Assembly (NCBI RefSeq): GCF_021699195.1
Contig: NZ_SSXE01000023.1
Coordinates: 1 to 64,000, forward strand
Direction: 5' to 3'
DNA: 64,000 bases
DNA from: Nonomuraea sp. MG754425
GTDB lineage: Bacteria > Actinomycetota > Actinomycetes > Streptosporangiales > Streptosporangiaceae
The notes below the pieces were generated by a model that searched no databases, had not been told where the DNA came from, and saw nothing but the letters and a program-made list of their open reading frames with translations. This document shows positions 40,223 through 48,593 of the stretch, piece after piece. The stretch's first letter is position 1; every line of letters starts with the position of its first letter. The translations under genes were made by a program, and so were the position numbers.

Positions 40223-41026
40223 TCACCAGATGGCGTGGAAGTGGTGGACGGGGCCGTGCCCGTGGCCGACGTGCAGGCTGTCGGCCGCGCGCAGCGCCCC
40301 GGTCAGGTACTCCTTGGCCGCGCGCACCGCGCCCGCCCAGTCGTCGTGGCGGGGACGCAGCGCGGCGATGGCCGACGACAGCGTGCAGCCCGTGCCGTGC
40401 GTGTTGCGGGTGCGCACGCGGGGGGCGGCCAGCTCGATCGTGCCCTCGGGCGTCGCCAGCACGTCCACGCAGGTGTCGCCGTCGAGGTGGCCGCCCTTGA
40501 GCAGCACCTGCCGCGCGCCCAGCGCCCGCAGCCGCCCGGCCTGGTCGTGCATCTCGGCCAGGCTCGCGGCGGGCTTCTCGTCGAGCAGGTCGGCCGCCTC
40601 GGGCAGGTTGGGGGTGATCAGATCGACCCGGGGCAGCAGCGTCGCGCGCAGCTCGGCCACCGCGTCGGACGGGAGCAGCCGGTCACCGCTCTTGGCCACC
40701 ATGACAGGGTCGAGCACGACGTACGCCGGCCGGTACGCGTCCAGTGCCGCCGCCACCGCCCTGATCAGCGCCGCGTTGCCCAGCATGCCGATCTTCACGG
40801 CGTCGGCCGGCACGTCGGCCAGCAGCGTGTCGAGCTGCTCGGCCACGAACGCGGCGGGCACCTCGTGGATGCCGGTCACGCCCGTCGTGGTCTGCGCCAC
40901 CAGCGCGGTCACGACGGTCATGCCGTACGCGCCGAGCGCGGAGAAGGTCTTCAGGTCCGCCTGGATCCCGGCGCCGCCGCTGGGATCGGTGCCCGCGATG
41001 GACAGGACCTTGGGGACAGCGTTCAC
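40223..41026 (-). CDS. thiD: Hydroxymethylpyrimidine/phosphomethylpyrimidine kinase ThiD
   Basis: 267 residues of the ribokinase-like fold: SIAGTDPSGGAGIQADLKTF (about 9-28), VKIGMLGN, VLDPVMVAKSG, TPNLPEAADLL and the anion hole NTHGTGCTLSSAIAA (about 209-223) with the catalytic Asp/Cys region. It phosphorylates HMP to HMP-P and HMP-PP for thiamin synthesis. It is the first gene after the TPP riboswitch and precedes tenA, so salvage and activation of the pyrimidine are co-regulated. Confidence 0.95.
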   Translation of the reverse strand: MNAVPKVLSIAGTDPSGGAGIQADLKTFSALGAYGMTVVTALVAQTTTGVTGIHEVPAAFVAEQLDTLLADVPADAVKIGMLGNAALIRAVAAALDAYRPAYVVLDPVMVAKSGDRLLPSDAVAELRATLLPRVDLITPNLPEAADLLDEKPAASLAEMHDQAGRLRALGARQVLLKGGHLDGDTCVDVLATPEGTIELAAPRVRTRNTHGTGCTLSSAIAALRPRHDDWAGAVRAAKEYLTGALRAADSLHVGHGHGPVHHFHAIW

Positions 41027-41035
41027 GGCTGTGAC

Positions 41036-41109
41036 GTCCCTTCGCTAGTCCGAACTAGATCAGGTTCGACGGGTGTGATCTCAGCCCGGCCTTCCGGGCA
41101 CCCCGCGTC
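41036..41109 (-). promoter_or_regulatory. TPP (THI-box) riboswitch
   Basis: Read on the minus strand, it contains GCGGGGTGCCC, the conserved GGGCTGAGATCACACCC core and the element GAACCTGATCTAGTTCGGAC, ending GCGAAGGGA. These are the standard pyrimidine- and pyrophosphate-sensor parts of the TPP aptamer. It lies 9 bp before the thiD ATG, so it probably hides the ribosome-binding site (GAAGGGA) when thiamin pyrophosphate is bound. Confidence 0.93.
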
Positions 41110-41117
41110 AACGGCCC

Positions 41118-41123
41118 ACTGTA
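41118..41123 (-). promoter_or_regulatory. -10 box for the riboswitch/thiD transcript
   Basis: On the minus strand TACAGT ends 8 nt before the first conserved riboswitch base, placing transcription start at about the beginning of the aptamer. Confidence 0.45.
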
Positions 41124-41133
41124 ACAGGGGCGG

Positions 41134-41181
41134 TCTCAGACGCGGAGCTCGGGTGGGAAGCCGGGCCGGCGCAGCTCGGCG
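41134..41181 (+). repeat. Island border repeat, left copy (remnant of phosphatase gene 3' end)
   Basis: 48 bases beginning TCTCAGACGCGGAG match 47967-48014 at 45 positions, in the same orientation. The right copy is the genuine 3' end and stop codon of the histidine-phosphatase gene; this one is an orphan fragment. Confidence 0.8.
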
Positions 41182-41275
41182 ACGTCATCATGGTGCGGTC
41201 AGGCGAGGGCTTGGCGGGAAGGTGTCTCACACGGCGACGTCGCCGACCGGGTCGATGCCTGGATCACCGTACTCT

Positions 41276-42976
41276 TCAGGTGCGTTCTCCATGATCAGGA
41301 GTTGCACCGGAAGCCGTGCGGTCCCGGGTCGGGCTGGTGAGGATGGTGTTCTGTTCGCTGATCCGTCGCTGGGTCAGGGCTCGTTGCCATTTCCCGCTGG
41401 TGGTGCGGGGCAGCCAGCCCGGCCGCGCCGGGTGGACGTACACGGCCGTCAGCGCCAGGTGATCGGCTATCGTCTGGCGGATCTCGGTGCAGACGACGGT
41501 CGGGTCGTGGCGAGGGGCGATTTCGGCGACGACCACGACGTGCTCGTTCTCGGCGTAGGCGACGCACCGGCCGCGATGCACGCCGGTCTGCCGGGCGGCG
41601 AGGACTTCGACGTCTTCGGGAAAGTAGTTCTGCCCTCGAACGATGATCATTTCTTTGCTGCGGCCGGCGATGAACAGGTCGCCATCGAGTTGGAATCCGA
41701 GGTCCCCGGTGTGCAGCCATGGGCCTTCGAAAAGCGCGGCGGTGGCGGCTGGGTCGGCGTAGTAGCCGGAGGTCACGGAAGGACCGCTGATCTGGATCTC
41801 GCCGACCTGTCCCGGCGCGCAGTCGGATCCGTTCGCATCGACGAGTCTCAATCGCAGGTCCTGGACCGGGCGGCCGACGCTCACCAGTGGTTTGGCGGCT
41901 GGATCGTGGGGGGCCGCCAGCACGCACCGGCCGTGGTCGGACAGTTGCGTCCGGTCCACGTGGATGATGCGCGGGACGGTTCCAGGCTCGGGAAACGTGA
42001 TGGGCAGGGTGGCTTCGGCCATCCCGTACACCGGGTACATCACCGACTCCGGCACCCTCGCTGAGGCGAAGCATCGGGTGAAGGCATCCACGGTGGACGC
42101 CTTCACCGTTTCGGCGCCGTTGAACGCCAGTCTCCAGCGGGAGAGGTCGAGGCCGGACACGAGTTCGGGGGTGGCGGCGGCCACCAGCCTGTCGTAGGAG
42201 AAGTTCGGCCCCATGAGCAGGGTCCCGCCGTGGTCGGACAGGAGTTGCAGGACGCGGGCCGGCCGCCGGATGAAGGCCAGCGGGGACAGAACCTGGCCGC
42301 TGCCACCGGCCATGAGCACCGCCAGCAGGCCGAACAGGCCCATGTCGTGGTAGTGCGGCAGCCAGGTCACCATGGTGTCCTGGCGGGTCAGGCGCGCCGA
42401 GGCGACGATCGCCCGGAGCGCGGCCAGCACGGCCGAGTGCGGCAGCATCACCCCTTTGGGATGGCCGGTGCTGCCCGAGGTGTACTGCAGGACAGCCAGG
42501 TCACCCTCGGCGACCTCGGGAAGCCGGCCGGGTGGGGCGGTCAGGTTCGCGTCCAGCACGACAAGGCCGGGGCACGTCCGCTGGAGGATGTGCGCGATGT
42601 CGGAGTGCTCCTCGTGCACGACGAGGTGACGCATCCGAGCGGAGCTGACGACGAGCGCCAGCCTCTCGGCAGAGCGCTCGGGTGTCCCGGCCGCCGCGCT
42701 CAGCATGCTCGCCGCGGCGCCGGCGCGCACCACGCCGAGCAGCCCGAGCAACACCTGGGGGCCGGTGGGCAGCAGCAGTCCGACCACCTCGCCCGGTTTC
42801 ACTCCGGCGGCCACCAGCCCGGCCGCGAATCGCTCGGATCCGTGGTCCAGGTCGGCGGCCGTGAGCTGCTCTCCGGTACCGGGGAAGGACACCGTCACAC
42901 CGGGATCAAGCATGGACGCCGCTTCGGCCAGGGTGGCACAGTCGAGAGCTCGGCCGCTGCCGAGTCCGCCACTCAT
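41276..42976 (-). CDS. Fatty-acyl-AMP ligase (FAAL-type adenylation enzyme)
   Basis: 566 residues of the ANL superfamily. The P-loop YTSGSTGHPKG occupies about 165-175, followed by WLPHYHDMGL, the FAAL-typical FIRRPARVLQLLSDHGGT, WRLAFNGAE and YPVYGMAEATL, and the C-terminal lid with GRSKEMIIVRGQNYFPEDVE and the catalytic Lys in TTSGKWQR (Lys 529). It should activate a fatty or aryl acid as the adenylate and load it on the nearby acyl carrier protein. The ATG overlaps the P450 stop (TGATG) with AGGAGG upstream; the longer frame is not needed. A 21-codon frame (41227-41292) overlaps its end. Confidence 0.88.
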   Translation of the reverse strand: MSGGLGSGRALDCATLAEAASMLDPGVTVSFPGTGEQLTAADLDHGSERFAAGLVAAGVKPGEVVGLLLPTGPQVLLGLLGVVRAGAAASMLSAAAGTPERSAERLALVVSSARMRHLVVHEEHSDIAHILQRTCPGLVVLDANLTAPPGRLPEVAEGDLAVLQYTSGSTGHPKGVMLPHSAVLAALRAIVASARLTRQDTMVTWLPHYHDMGLFGLLAVLMAGGSGQVLSPLAFIRRPARVLQLLSDHGGTLLMGPNFSYDRLVAAATPELVSGLDLSRWRLAFNGAETVKASTVDAFTRCFASARVPESVMYPVYGMAEATLPITFPEPGTVPRIIHVDRTQLSDHGRCVLAAPHDPAAKPLVSVGRPVQDLRLRLVDANGSDCAPGQVGEIQISGPSVTSGYYADPAATAALFEGPWLHTGDLGFQLDGDLFIAGRSKEMIIVRGQNYFPEDVEVLAARQTGVHRGRCVAYAENEHVVVVAEIAPRHDPTVVCTEIRQTIADHLALTAVYVHPARPGWLPRTTSGKWQRALTQRRISEQNTILTSPTRDRTASGATPDHGERT

Positions 42977-44148
42977 CACCTGACCTCCTGCAACCGCACG
43001 AGGAGCGGCTCGGAGGGGGTGACGCTGGTGCCGTTGGGCGAGGCGTCGCCGATGTGCGGGCCTGGTGGAGCGTGGAGGTGGAAGCGGTGCAGTACGGCAG
43101 CGGTGATCAGCTTGGTCTCCATTGTTCCCACGTGGATACCTGCGCAGAGCCGTCGGCCCGCGCTGAACGGAGTCATCGCGAAGCGGCCGCGCCTGGTGTC
43201 GGTCGAGGCGAACCGCCGGGGTCGGAATTCGTCTGGATCGGCGAAGGCCGCCGGATCGCGCTGTGTGTCGGCGATGGAGTAGAACACTTCGGTGCCGGCA
43301 GGTAGCAGGGTGTCTCCGAAGACCAGGTCGGTCTCCGCTCGGCGCGGCAACCAGAACAGCGGCGGGTGCAGCCGCGCGGTTTCGGCGAAGGCAGCCTCCA
43401 GGAGCCGTGAGTCGCCTGGATCCGAGGCGGCCAGGTCCTCGCGAACGGCGCTCTGCTCTGCCGGGTGGCGAGCGAGCAGCCACAACAGTCGAGCCGAAAG
43501 ATACGCCGTTGTCTCGAATCCGGCGAGAAGCAGGATCGCGATATGGCCGGCGATCTCTTCATCCGTGGGAGGGGCGGGCAATGCGCGCAGGCGCGCCACC
43601 AACCCCGCCACCCCGTAGCTGCGCTCGTCGTCCACGGCGGTTGCCCGGTCGAGCGCGGTCAGCAGCAGCGCGCGAACCCGGCGGCGGCTCCGGGCGAAGT
43701 CACGGATCAACCGGGCTCCGCCGGGTGTGCCGAGTTCGAGATCGGGTGCCTGCAGCGTGGTGAACAGATCGAGGAGTTCCGCCGCCTCTGAGGCCGACAG
43801 CCCCGCGAAGACGGCCGCCGCGACCTCGAACGTCACCCTCTTGGTGAAAGCGTGCAGGTCAACGGCCTCATCGACGGGCAGTGCCGGGACGGCGCGGTCG
43901 AGGATCTCGCCGGCCACCGAGGCGTACTCGGCTGTCGCCTTCCGGCTCAGGACCGCCATCAACGCTCTGCGGGCTGCCCTGTGCGGTTCGCCGTCGAGGT
44001 TCAGCAGTCCTCTGCCGAACCGGTCGCCGAAGATCAGGTCCCAGCCGCGGGCGTGCGACAGGTCCGAGTCGGCCGCGTTGAAGAAGTGCTCGGCCATGGC
44101 CGGGCCACGTAGGTAGATCCGCGGACCAGGAACCGGGCAACCGCTCAT
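42976..44148 (-). CDS. Cytochrome P450
   Basis: 390 residues, slightly short for a bacterial class I P450. The I-helix oxygen-binding motif is LLAGFETTA (about 215-223), the K-helix motif is ETARLHP, and the haem loop FSAGRRLCAG holds the thiolate ligand Cys335. No ferredoxin gene is nearby, so electrons must come from general redox partners. Sandwiched between an ACP and an acyl-AMP ligase, with four-base and one-base overlaps, it most likely oxidises an acyl chain bound to the carrier protein. Confidence 0.93.
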   Translation of the reverse strand: MSGCPVPGPRIYLRGPAMAEHFFNAADSDLSHARGWDLIFGDRFGRGLLNLDGEPHRAARRALMAVLSRKATAEYASVAGEILDRAVPALPVDEAVDLHAFTKRVTFEVAAAVFAGLSASEAAELLDLFTTLQAPDLELGTPGGARLIRDFARSRRRVRALLLTALDRATAVDDERSYGVAGLVARLRALPAPPTDEEIAGHIAILLLAGFETTAYLSARLLWLLARHPAEQSAVREDLAASDPGDSRLLEAAFAETARLHPPLFWLPRRAETDLVFGDTLLPAGTEVFYSIADTQRDPAAFADPDEFRPRRFASTDTRRGRFAMTPFSAGRRLCAGIHVGTMETKLITAAVLHRFHLHAPPGPHIGDASPNGTSVTPSEPLLVRLQEVR

Positions 44149-44417
44149 CGTGAACTCACCTGTGCGACACAGATCTGCTCCACCAGGCTGTTGAGGGTCG
44201 GGGGAGTCATGAAGATCCGTGGATCCACTTCCTCCTCCATGCCGAACGCCTCTTCCAGCGCCAGCAGCAGTTCCACCCGAGCGATCGAATCCAGGCCCAG
44301 CTCGGCGGCGATGTGCTCCTCACCGCTGATCGGCCCGGTCAGTTCCGGCCGGATGCCGCGGACCGCTGCCACCAGGACTTCCAGGATCGCTTGGCTGTTG
44401 ATTTCCCAGGCACTCAA
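44145..44417 (-). CDS. Acyl carrier protein
   Basis: 90 residues. The phosphopantetheine attachment motif LGLDSIARVE places the modified Ser at residue 44, and the preceding ISGEEHIAAE and following LLLALEEAFG helices fit a four-helix carrier. The start is an unusual TTG with GGAGGG 7 nt upstream. It overlaps the P450 start by four bases, so ACP, P450 and ligase are made together. The protein tethers the acyl substrate that the ligase loads. Confidence 0.92.
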   Translation of the reverse strand: MSAWEINSQAILEVLVAAVRGIRPELTGPISGEEHIAAELGLDSIARVELLLALEEAFGMEEEVDPRIFMTPPTLNSLVEQICVAQVSSR

Positions 44418-44498
44418 CAGATGCCCTCCGAGGCGGTGATTTTCTTGCCCGACAGTTACCCTGTGTATTCAACTCGAAACTCAGAGTAAAGGATGGGC
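44418..44498. promoter_or_regulatory. Divergent promoter of the island's two operons
   Basis: These 81 bp separate the ACP operon (minus) from the SDR operon (plus). They are AT-richer than the surroundings, with TATTCAACTCGAAACT near the centre. No clear palindrome is visible and no regulator gene is within the island. Confidence 0.4.
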
Positions 44499-45227
44499 AT
44501 GGGCTCACTCCCGGGCAAGACGGCACTGGTCACCGGTGGATCTCGCGGTATCGGACGATCCATCGTCGAACGGCTCACAGCGGAAGGAGCACGGGTCGTC
44601 TTCAGCTACCGCCAGGCCAAGGACGCCGCCCATGAGGTCGCGGCCGCCACCGGCGCACAGCCGATACAGGCCGACATCGCGGTGGCCTCCGAGCTCGCCG
44701 ATCTGTTCGACCTGGCCGAGCAGTCCGTCGGGCGCCTCGACATCCTGGTGAACAACGCTGCGGTCTGGCTGCCCAGCGGACGGATCGAAGAGGCCGACGA
44801 GGCAACCTACGACACGATGATGGCCGTCAACGCCAAAGGCACATTCCTGGCGCTCCAGCACGCGGCGGCCCGCCTCGCCGACGGTGGCCGAGTGATCAAC
44901 CTCTCCTCGATCGGCACGCGGCGTCCGGCCCCGGGCAACGCCATCTACGCGGCCAGCAAGGCCGCCGTCGAGCAGTTCACCGCCATCGCCGCGCTGGAAC
45001 TGGGAGTACGCCGCATCACGGTCAACTGCGTCTCCCCTGGCGCCACCGACACCGCCATGCTCGAGCAGTCGCTACCGCCGAAGCTGCATGCACGCGCCGC
45101 GCGCAACACCGTCCTGGGCCGCCTGGGAACAGGTGACGACATCGCCGGCATCATCGCCTTCCTGGCGGGTCCTGACGCCGGGTGGATCACCGGGCAGACC
45201 ATCAGCGCAAACGGCGGCCTGCTCTGA
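44499..45227 (+). CDS. Short-chain dehydrogenase/reductase (SDR)
   Basis: 242 residues of a classical SDR. The cofactor motif TGGSRGIG occupies about 13-20, NNAAVW about 85-90, and the catalytic residues lie in NLSSIGTRRP with YAASKAA (Tyr-xxx-Lys) near 150. The FabG-like overall pattern, including PGATDTAM and SANGGLL, fits NADPH-dependent reduction of a 3-oxo group. The start at 44499 has AAAGGA 5 nt upstream; an ATG at 44493 is too close. It faces the ACP operon and is followed by the GMC oxidoreductase gene. Confidence 0.92.
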   Translation: MGSLPGKTALVTGGSRGIGRSIVERLTAEGARVVFSYRQAKDAAHEVAAATGAQPIQADIAVASELADLFDLAEQSVGRLDILVNNAAVWLPSGRIEEADEATYDTMMAVNAKGTFLALQHAAARLADGGRVINLSSIGTRRPAPGNAIYAASKAAVEQFTAIAALELGVRRITVNCVSPGATDTAMLEQSLPPKLHARAARNTVLGRLGTGDDIAGIIAFLAGPDAGWITGQTISANGGLL

Positions 45228-45445
45228 CCCTGGCCTCCGCCGTCTCGACGGGCGGCTTGCCGGGCCGCCCGCCCGCCGGGAAACGAGATCGACCGAGCCC
45301 TCGCCGCCCGTACGGGTCACCAAAGGATCACCAAGCAGCCACAGACGATCGTTACTCTGCGTGCTTGAGTGCTGACTGTGAGTGCTCAACGGCTCCCGCT
45401 GCTGTCCGTCGCACGGGACCGAACCTGCGATTCTCCGGGACATTC

Positions 45446-47233
45446 ATGGACAACGCTCAAGCAGATGATCCGTCCGAAACGTCCACCTACGACTACATAG
45501 TCGTCGGCTCCGGACCGGGCGGCGGGACCGTCGCCGCGAATCTCGCCGAGGCCGGTTTCTCGGTGCTCGTCCTCGAGGCGGGTCCGCCCAGCGGCAACGA
45601 GGTCTACCGGGACGTTCCCCTGTTCTTCGCCCAGGCCACCGAGGACCCTGAGGTGGCCTGGGAGTACTGGGTGCAGCACAACGACGGGGGCAAGGCCGCC
45701 CACGGTGACATGTGGGTCGATGAGAAGGACGGGGTCCTCTACCCCCGGGCGTCGGCCCTCGGCGGCTGTGCCATCCACAACTCCGGCATCATCATGTACC
45801 CGGCGCACAGCGACTGGGACGACATCATGGAGCTGACGGGCGACACCGGATGGCACCACGAAGCCATGTGGCAGCACTGGCAGAAGGTGCTCGAATGGCA
45901 GGCCGTCTCCTCCAAGAACCCGTTCGCCCAACTGGAGTCACCCCGAACCGATCCCGGCAACCTGATCGCGTCGCTCAAGGACCCGGGCTGGTTCCTCAAG
46001 TCGATGGAGAACGCCGAACGCTCGGGGGAACTCAACGACAAGAACAACGTCGGCACCCCAGGACCCTGGCACCTGCAGATCGGGATCAAGGGCGGCGTGC
46101 GCCACGGCGTCCGGGATCGCCTCATCTCGGCCGAGCGAAACTGCCCGACCCTTGAGATCCAGTGCGATGCGCTGGTGGAGAAGATCCTCTTCGAGCCCGG
46201 ACAGACAGGCCCGAGGGCGGTGGGCGTCCAGTTCCTGAACGGACGTCACCTCTACCAAGCCTCACCGAAGTTTCAGGAGACGACCGAGGAAGAGCGGGCA
46301 ACCCTGCGGCAGGTGGTCCGAGCTCGTCGAGAGGTCATCATCGCGGGCGGCACCTACAGCAGCCCGCAGCTTCTCATGCTGAGCGGCATCGGCCCCGCCG
46401 ACCACCTGCGGGAGCACGGCATCGACGTCCTCGTCGACTCACCTTGCGTCGGCACCAACCTGCAGGACCGGCGCGAGATCTCCGTCATCGACCGCTACGC
46501 CCTGCCGGAGCTGACGGAGAATCCCTATGTAGGCGCACTCGTCAAGTCGCTCAGCCCGGCAGGGCCACGGCTGAGCGTCTGCCTGTCCGGGTGGCGGGCC
46601 GACCCGGAGAATTCGCAACTCGGCCAGTTCGGCGTTCCGTGCATCACCTATCGCACCGAGGGCGCCGACGGATCGGCCACCAACTGCGTCACGATCGGGG
46701 TGCCCATCCAGTTCCGGGCCCACCACCCCGACTGGGTCAAGGAGGCGTTCGCACACGTCGGCCAGTCCTGGACCTGGTTGACGCTCATGGGGTACACCGG
46801 GGACCGGAACGGCTACGTGCGCCTGCGTTCGGGTGACCCCACCCACAGCCCGGACATCAACTTCCGCGCCTTCGGCAACGGTGCGGGCGGAGCGAAAGAC
46901 CTCGCCGCACTGACGCAGGCCATCGAGATGTGCCGCGAGCTGAACCGCCTCGAGCCCGGCGAAGGCGAGATCTTCCCCGGCCCCGACGTCCAGGATCTCG
47001 GCGACTTCATTCGCAAGGAGCACTACGGCCACCACGCGGCGTGCTCCAACCCGCTCGGAAGGACCATCGAGGACTCCGTCGTCGACAGCTCCTTCAAGGT
47101 CCACGGAGTGGAAGGGCTGCGCATCGTGGACGCTTCGGTCTTTCCGAAAATGCCCGGCCTGTTCCTCATCGCAGCCGTCCAGACCCTCTCTCAGAAGGCC
47201 AGTGTCGACATTCTTCGCGACACGAGCGGCTGA
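45446..47233 (+). CDS. GMC-family FAD-dependent oxidoreductase
   Basis: 595 residues. The FAD-binding dinucleotide fold IVVGSGPGGGTVAANLAEAG lies near residue 18 and is followed by VLEAG. The central region has the GMC signature GGTYSSPQLLMLSGIGP (about 300-316). The C-terminal domain carries the active-site His in HYGHHAACSNPLG and the closing GLRIVDASVFPKMPG. It oxidises an alcohol using oxygen or an acceptor. A frame extends upstream to 45182 inside the SDR, but homology begins at the ATG 45446; a weak GGGA precedes it. The gap to the SDR (218 bp) has no other gene and may contain its own promoter. Confidence 0.9.
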   Translation: MDNAQADDPSETSTYDYIVVGSGPGGGTVAANLAEAGFSVLVLEAGPPSGNEVYRDVPLFFAQATEDPEVAWEYWVQHNDGGKAAHGDMWVDEKDGVLYPRASALGGCAIHNSGIIMYPAHSDWDDIMELTGDTGWHHEAMWQHWQKVLEWQAVSSKNPFAQLESPRTDPGNLIASLKDPGWFLKSMENAERSGELNDKNNVGTPGPWHLQIGIKGGVRHGVRDRLISAERNCPTLEIQCDALVEKILFEPGQTGPRAVGVQFLNGRHLYQASPKFQETTEEERATLRQVVRARREVIIAGGTYSSPQLLMLSGIGPADHLREHGIDVLVDSPCVGTNLQDRREISVIDRYALPELTENPYVGALVKSLSPAGPRLSVCLSGWRADPENSQLGQFGVPCITYRTEGADGSATNCVTIGVPIQFRAHHPDWVKEAFAHVGQSWTWLTLMGYTGDRNGYVRLRSGDPTHSPDINFRAFGNGAGGAKDLAALTQAIEMCRELNRLEPGEGEIFPGPDVQDLGDFIRKEHYGHHAACSNPLGRTIEDSVVDSSFKVHGVEGLRIVDASVFPKMPGLFLIAAVQTLSQKASVDILRDTSG

Positions 47234-47284
47234 GAACCGACGCGACGGTACGTCATCGGAGCGTCACAACAGAAAGGATCCTCC

Positions 47285-47830
47285 ATGTTCACCCAGCTCC
47301 AGCAGCGCAAGATCGACCACTTCTTCGAAGTACTCGACCCCGACGGGGCCGGCGCTCTGACCTTGCCAACCGTGGTGGCCATCGGTGACCGCTACGCCCG
47401 GATCCGCGGCTATGCCCCCGACTCCGCCGAGGCGCACCGCCTGCGCGCCGCTCTGGAGCACTGGTGGAAGGTGGTGCTGTCTCCCATGGACACCGACGGC
47501 GACCATCGCATCGCCCGCGAGGAACTCACGCAGCGGATGGCGGAGGCGCTTCCCGACGCCGACGGAGCCGACGCGTTCCGTGGTGCCGCCGACGCGTTCT
47601 TCGAGGTCGCCGACGCCAACGGGGACGGTCGCCTGGTCAAGGACGAATACGTGGACATGTTCGCCGTCGGATGCGGGCTGGCGCGGCGAGACGTGATCCA
47701 GGCGTTCCAGCGCCTGGATCTCCAAGGACGGGGCTACCTGGACCTGGACGAGTGGCGCAAGCTGGTCGACGAGTTCTTCACGAGCACCGACGCCGACGCC
47801 CCCGGGAACTGGCTCTACGGCAGCTACTGA
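47285..47830 (+). CDS. EF-hand protein (calerythrin-like), island copy
   Basis: 181 residues with the four-hand layout. The first hand (VLDPDGAGALTLPTV) is degenerate; DTDGDHRIAREEL (about 69-81) and DANGDGRLVKDEY (about 109-121) are good Ca2+ loops; the fourth (DLQGRGYLDLDEW) lacks ligands. It is similar in length and C terminus (DADAPGNWLYG) to the protein at 14148-14672. It follows the GMC gene by 51 bp in the same direction. Why a Ca2+-binding protein accompanies a fatty-acyl pathway is not clear. Confidence 0.9.
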   Translation: MFTQLQQRKIDHFFEVLDPDGAGALTLPTVVAIGDRYARIRGYAPDSAEAHRLRAALEHWWKVVLSPMDTDGDHRIAREELTQRMAEALPDADGADAFRGAADAFFEVADANGDGRLVKDEYVDMFAVGCGLARRDVIQAFQRLDLQGRGYLDLDEWRKLVDEFFTSTDADAPGNWLYGSY

Positions 47831-47966
47831 ACCACGACGCATCCGCGTCACCTTGCTTCGAGGTGGTCCCGCACCTCGAAGCCTCGATAACCCCACCCGC
47901 CCGCGGATCGAAACGTGGGCGGTGGGCCGAACACCCAGTTCGTCGGGGGGATGCCGACGGGTGCGA

Positions 47967-48014
47967 TCTCAGACGCGGAGGTCGGGTGGGAAGCCGGTCC
48001 AGCGCAGCTCGGCG
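47967..48014 (+). repeat. Island border repeat, right copy
   Basis: This copy is the last codons and stop of the minus-strand phosphatase gene. It matches the left copy at 41134-41181 except for three bases. Confidence 0.8.
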
Positions 48015-48538
48015 GGCAGGTGCCCCATGTCGTTGAACAGGAGCAGGGACGGCGGGCGGCCCTCGGTGTAGCGGATGGCGGTCAGGGCGGCGTTGGCGTG
48101 GTTGAGCCCGAGCCAGCGGTGCGCGGGGGCGTCCATGGCGGCGCGGACCAGCCAGCCGATCAGGAAGTTGTGGGTGACGACCAGCTCGTGGCGGACGTCG
48201 TCCACCGGGCCGGTGAACAGGTCGAGGGCCTCCTGCGCGAGCGCCGGGTCCGCCGTGAACTGCCTGACGAAGGCGGCGAAGACCGGGGGCACTTCCTCGT
48301 CGTACGGGACGTAGTCGCCGGCGGCCTCCGAGACGTGGAGCGGGACGCCGGGCAGGCGCTCGCCGATCAGCCGGGCCGTCTCGGCGGCGCGGGGCAGCGG
48401 GCCGTGGTGCACGGCGGCGAGGGGCACGTCCCGCAGCCGGTCGCCGAGCAGCGCGGCCTGGCGGCGGCCGGCCTCCGTCAGCCGGCTCTCGTCGGGCGTG
48501 GCCTCGCCGTGGCGGGTGAGGTAGAGAAATCGGGTCAT
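47969..48538 (-). CDS. Histidine phosphatase (phosphoglycerate mutase-like) family protein
   Basis: 189 residues. The phosphohistidine motif LTRHGEA lies at residues 7-13, a second Arg in LPRAAETARL, and the second catalytic His in VVTHNFLIG. The fold is the branch of small actinobacterial phosphatases rather than the glycolytic mutase. GGAAGG precedes the ATG at 48538; the frame to 48673 is not needed. It diverges from the LigD-type polymerase. Its 3' end is the border of the island. Confidence 0.88.
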   Translation of the reverse strand: MTRFLYLTRHGEATPDESRLTEAGRRQAALLGDRLRDVPLAAVHHGPLPRAAETARLIGERLPGVPLHVSEAAGDYVPYDEEVPPVFAAFVRQFTADPALAQEALDLFTGPVDDVRHELVVTHNFLIGWLVRAAMDAPAHRWLGLNHANAALTAIRYTEGRPPSLLLFNDMGHLPAELRWTGFPPDLRV

Positions 48539-48593
48539 CGCCGACCTTCCGTGGTTGTTGACCATACGTTCGAACATCGGCATCGTAGAGCGG

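Larger units (their letters stand above)
41134..48014. mobile_element. Probable genomic island carrying an acyl-ACP tailoring gene set
   Basis: About 6.8 kb between the two 48 bp repeats holds six genes: FAAL, P450 and ACP on one strand, and SDR, GMC oxidoreductase and EF-hand protein on the other. The outer genes (thiD riboswitch and phosphatase) would be neighbours without it. Integration at the 3' end of a gene with duplication of that end is typical of site-specific islands. No recombinase remains inside. Confidence 0.55.
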
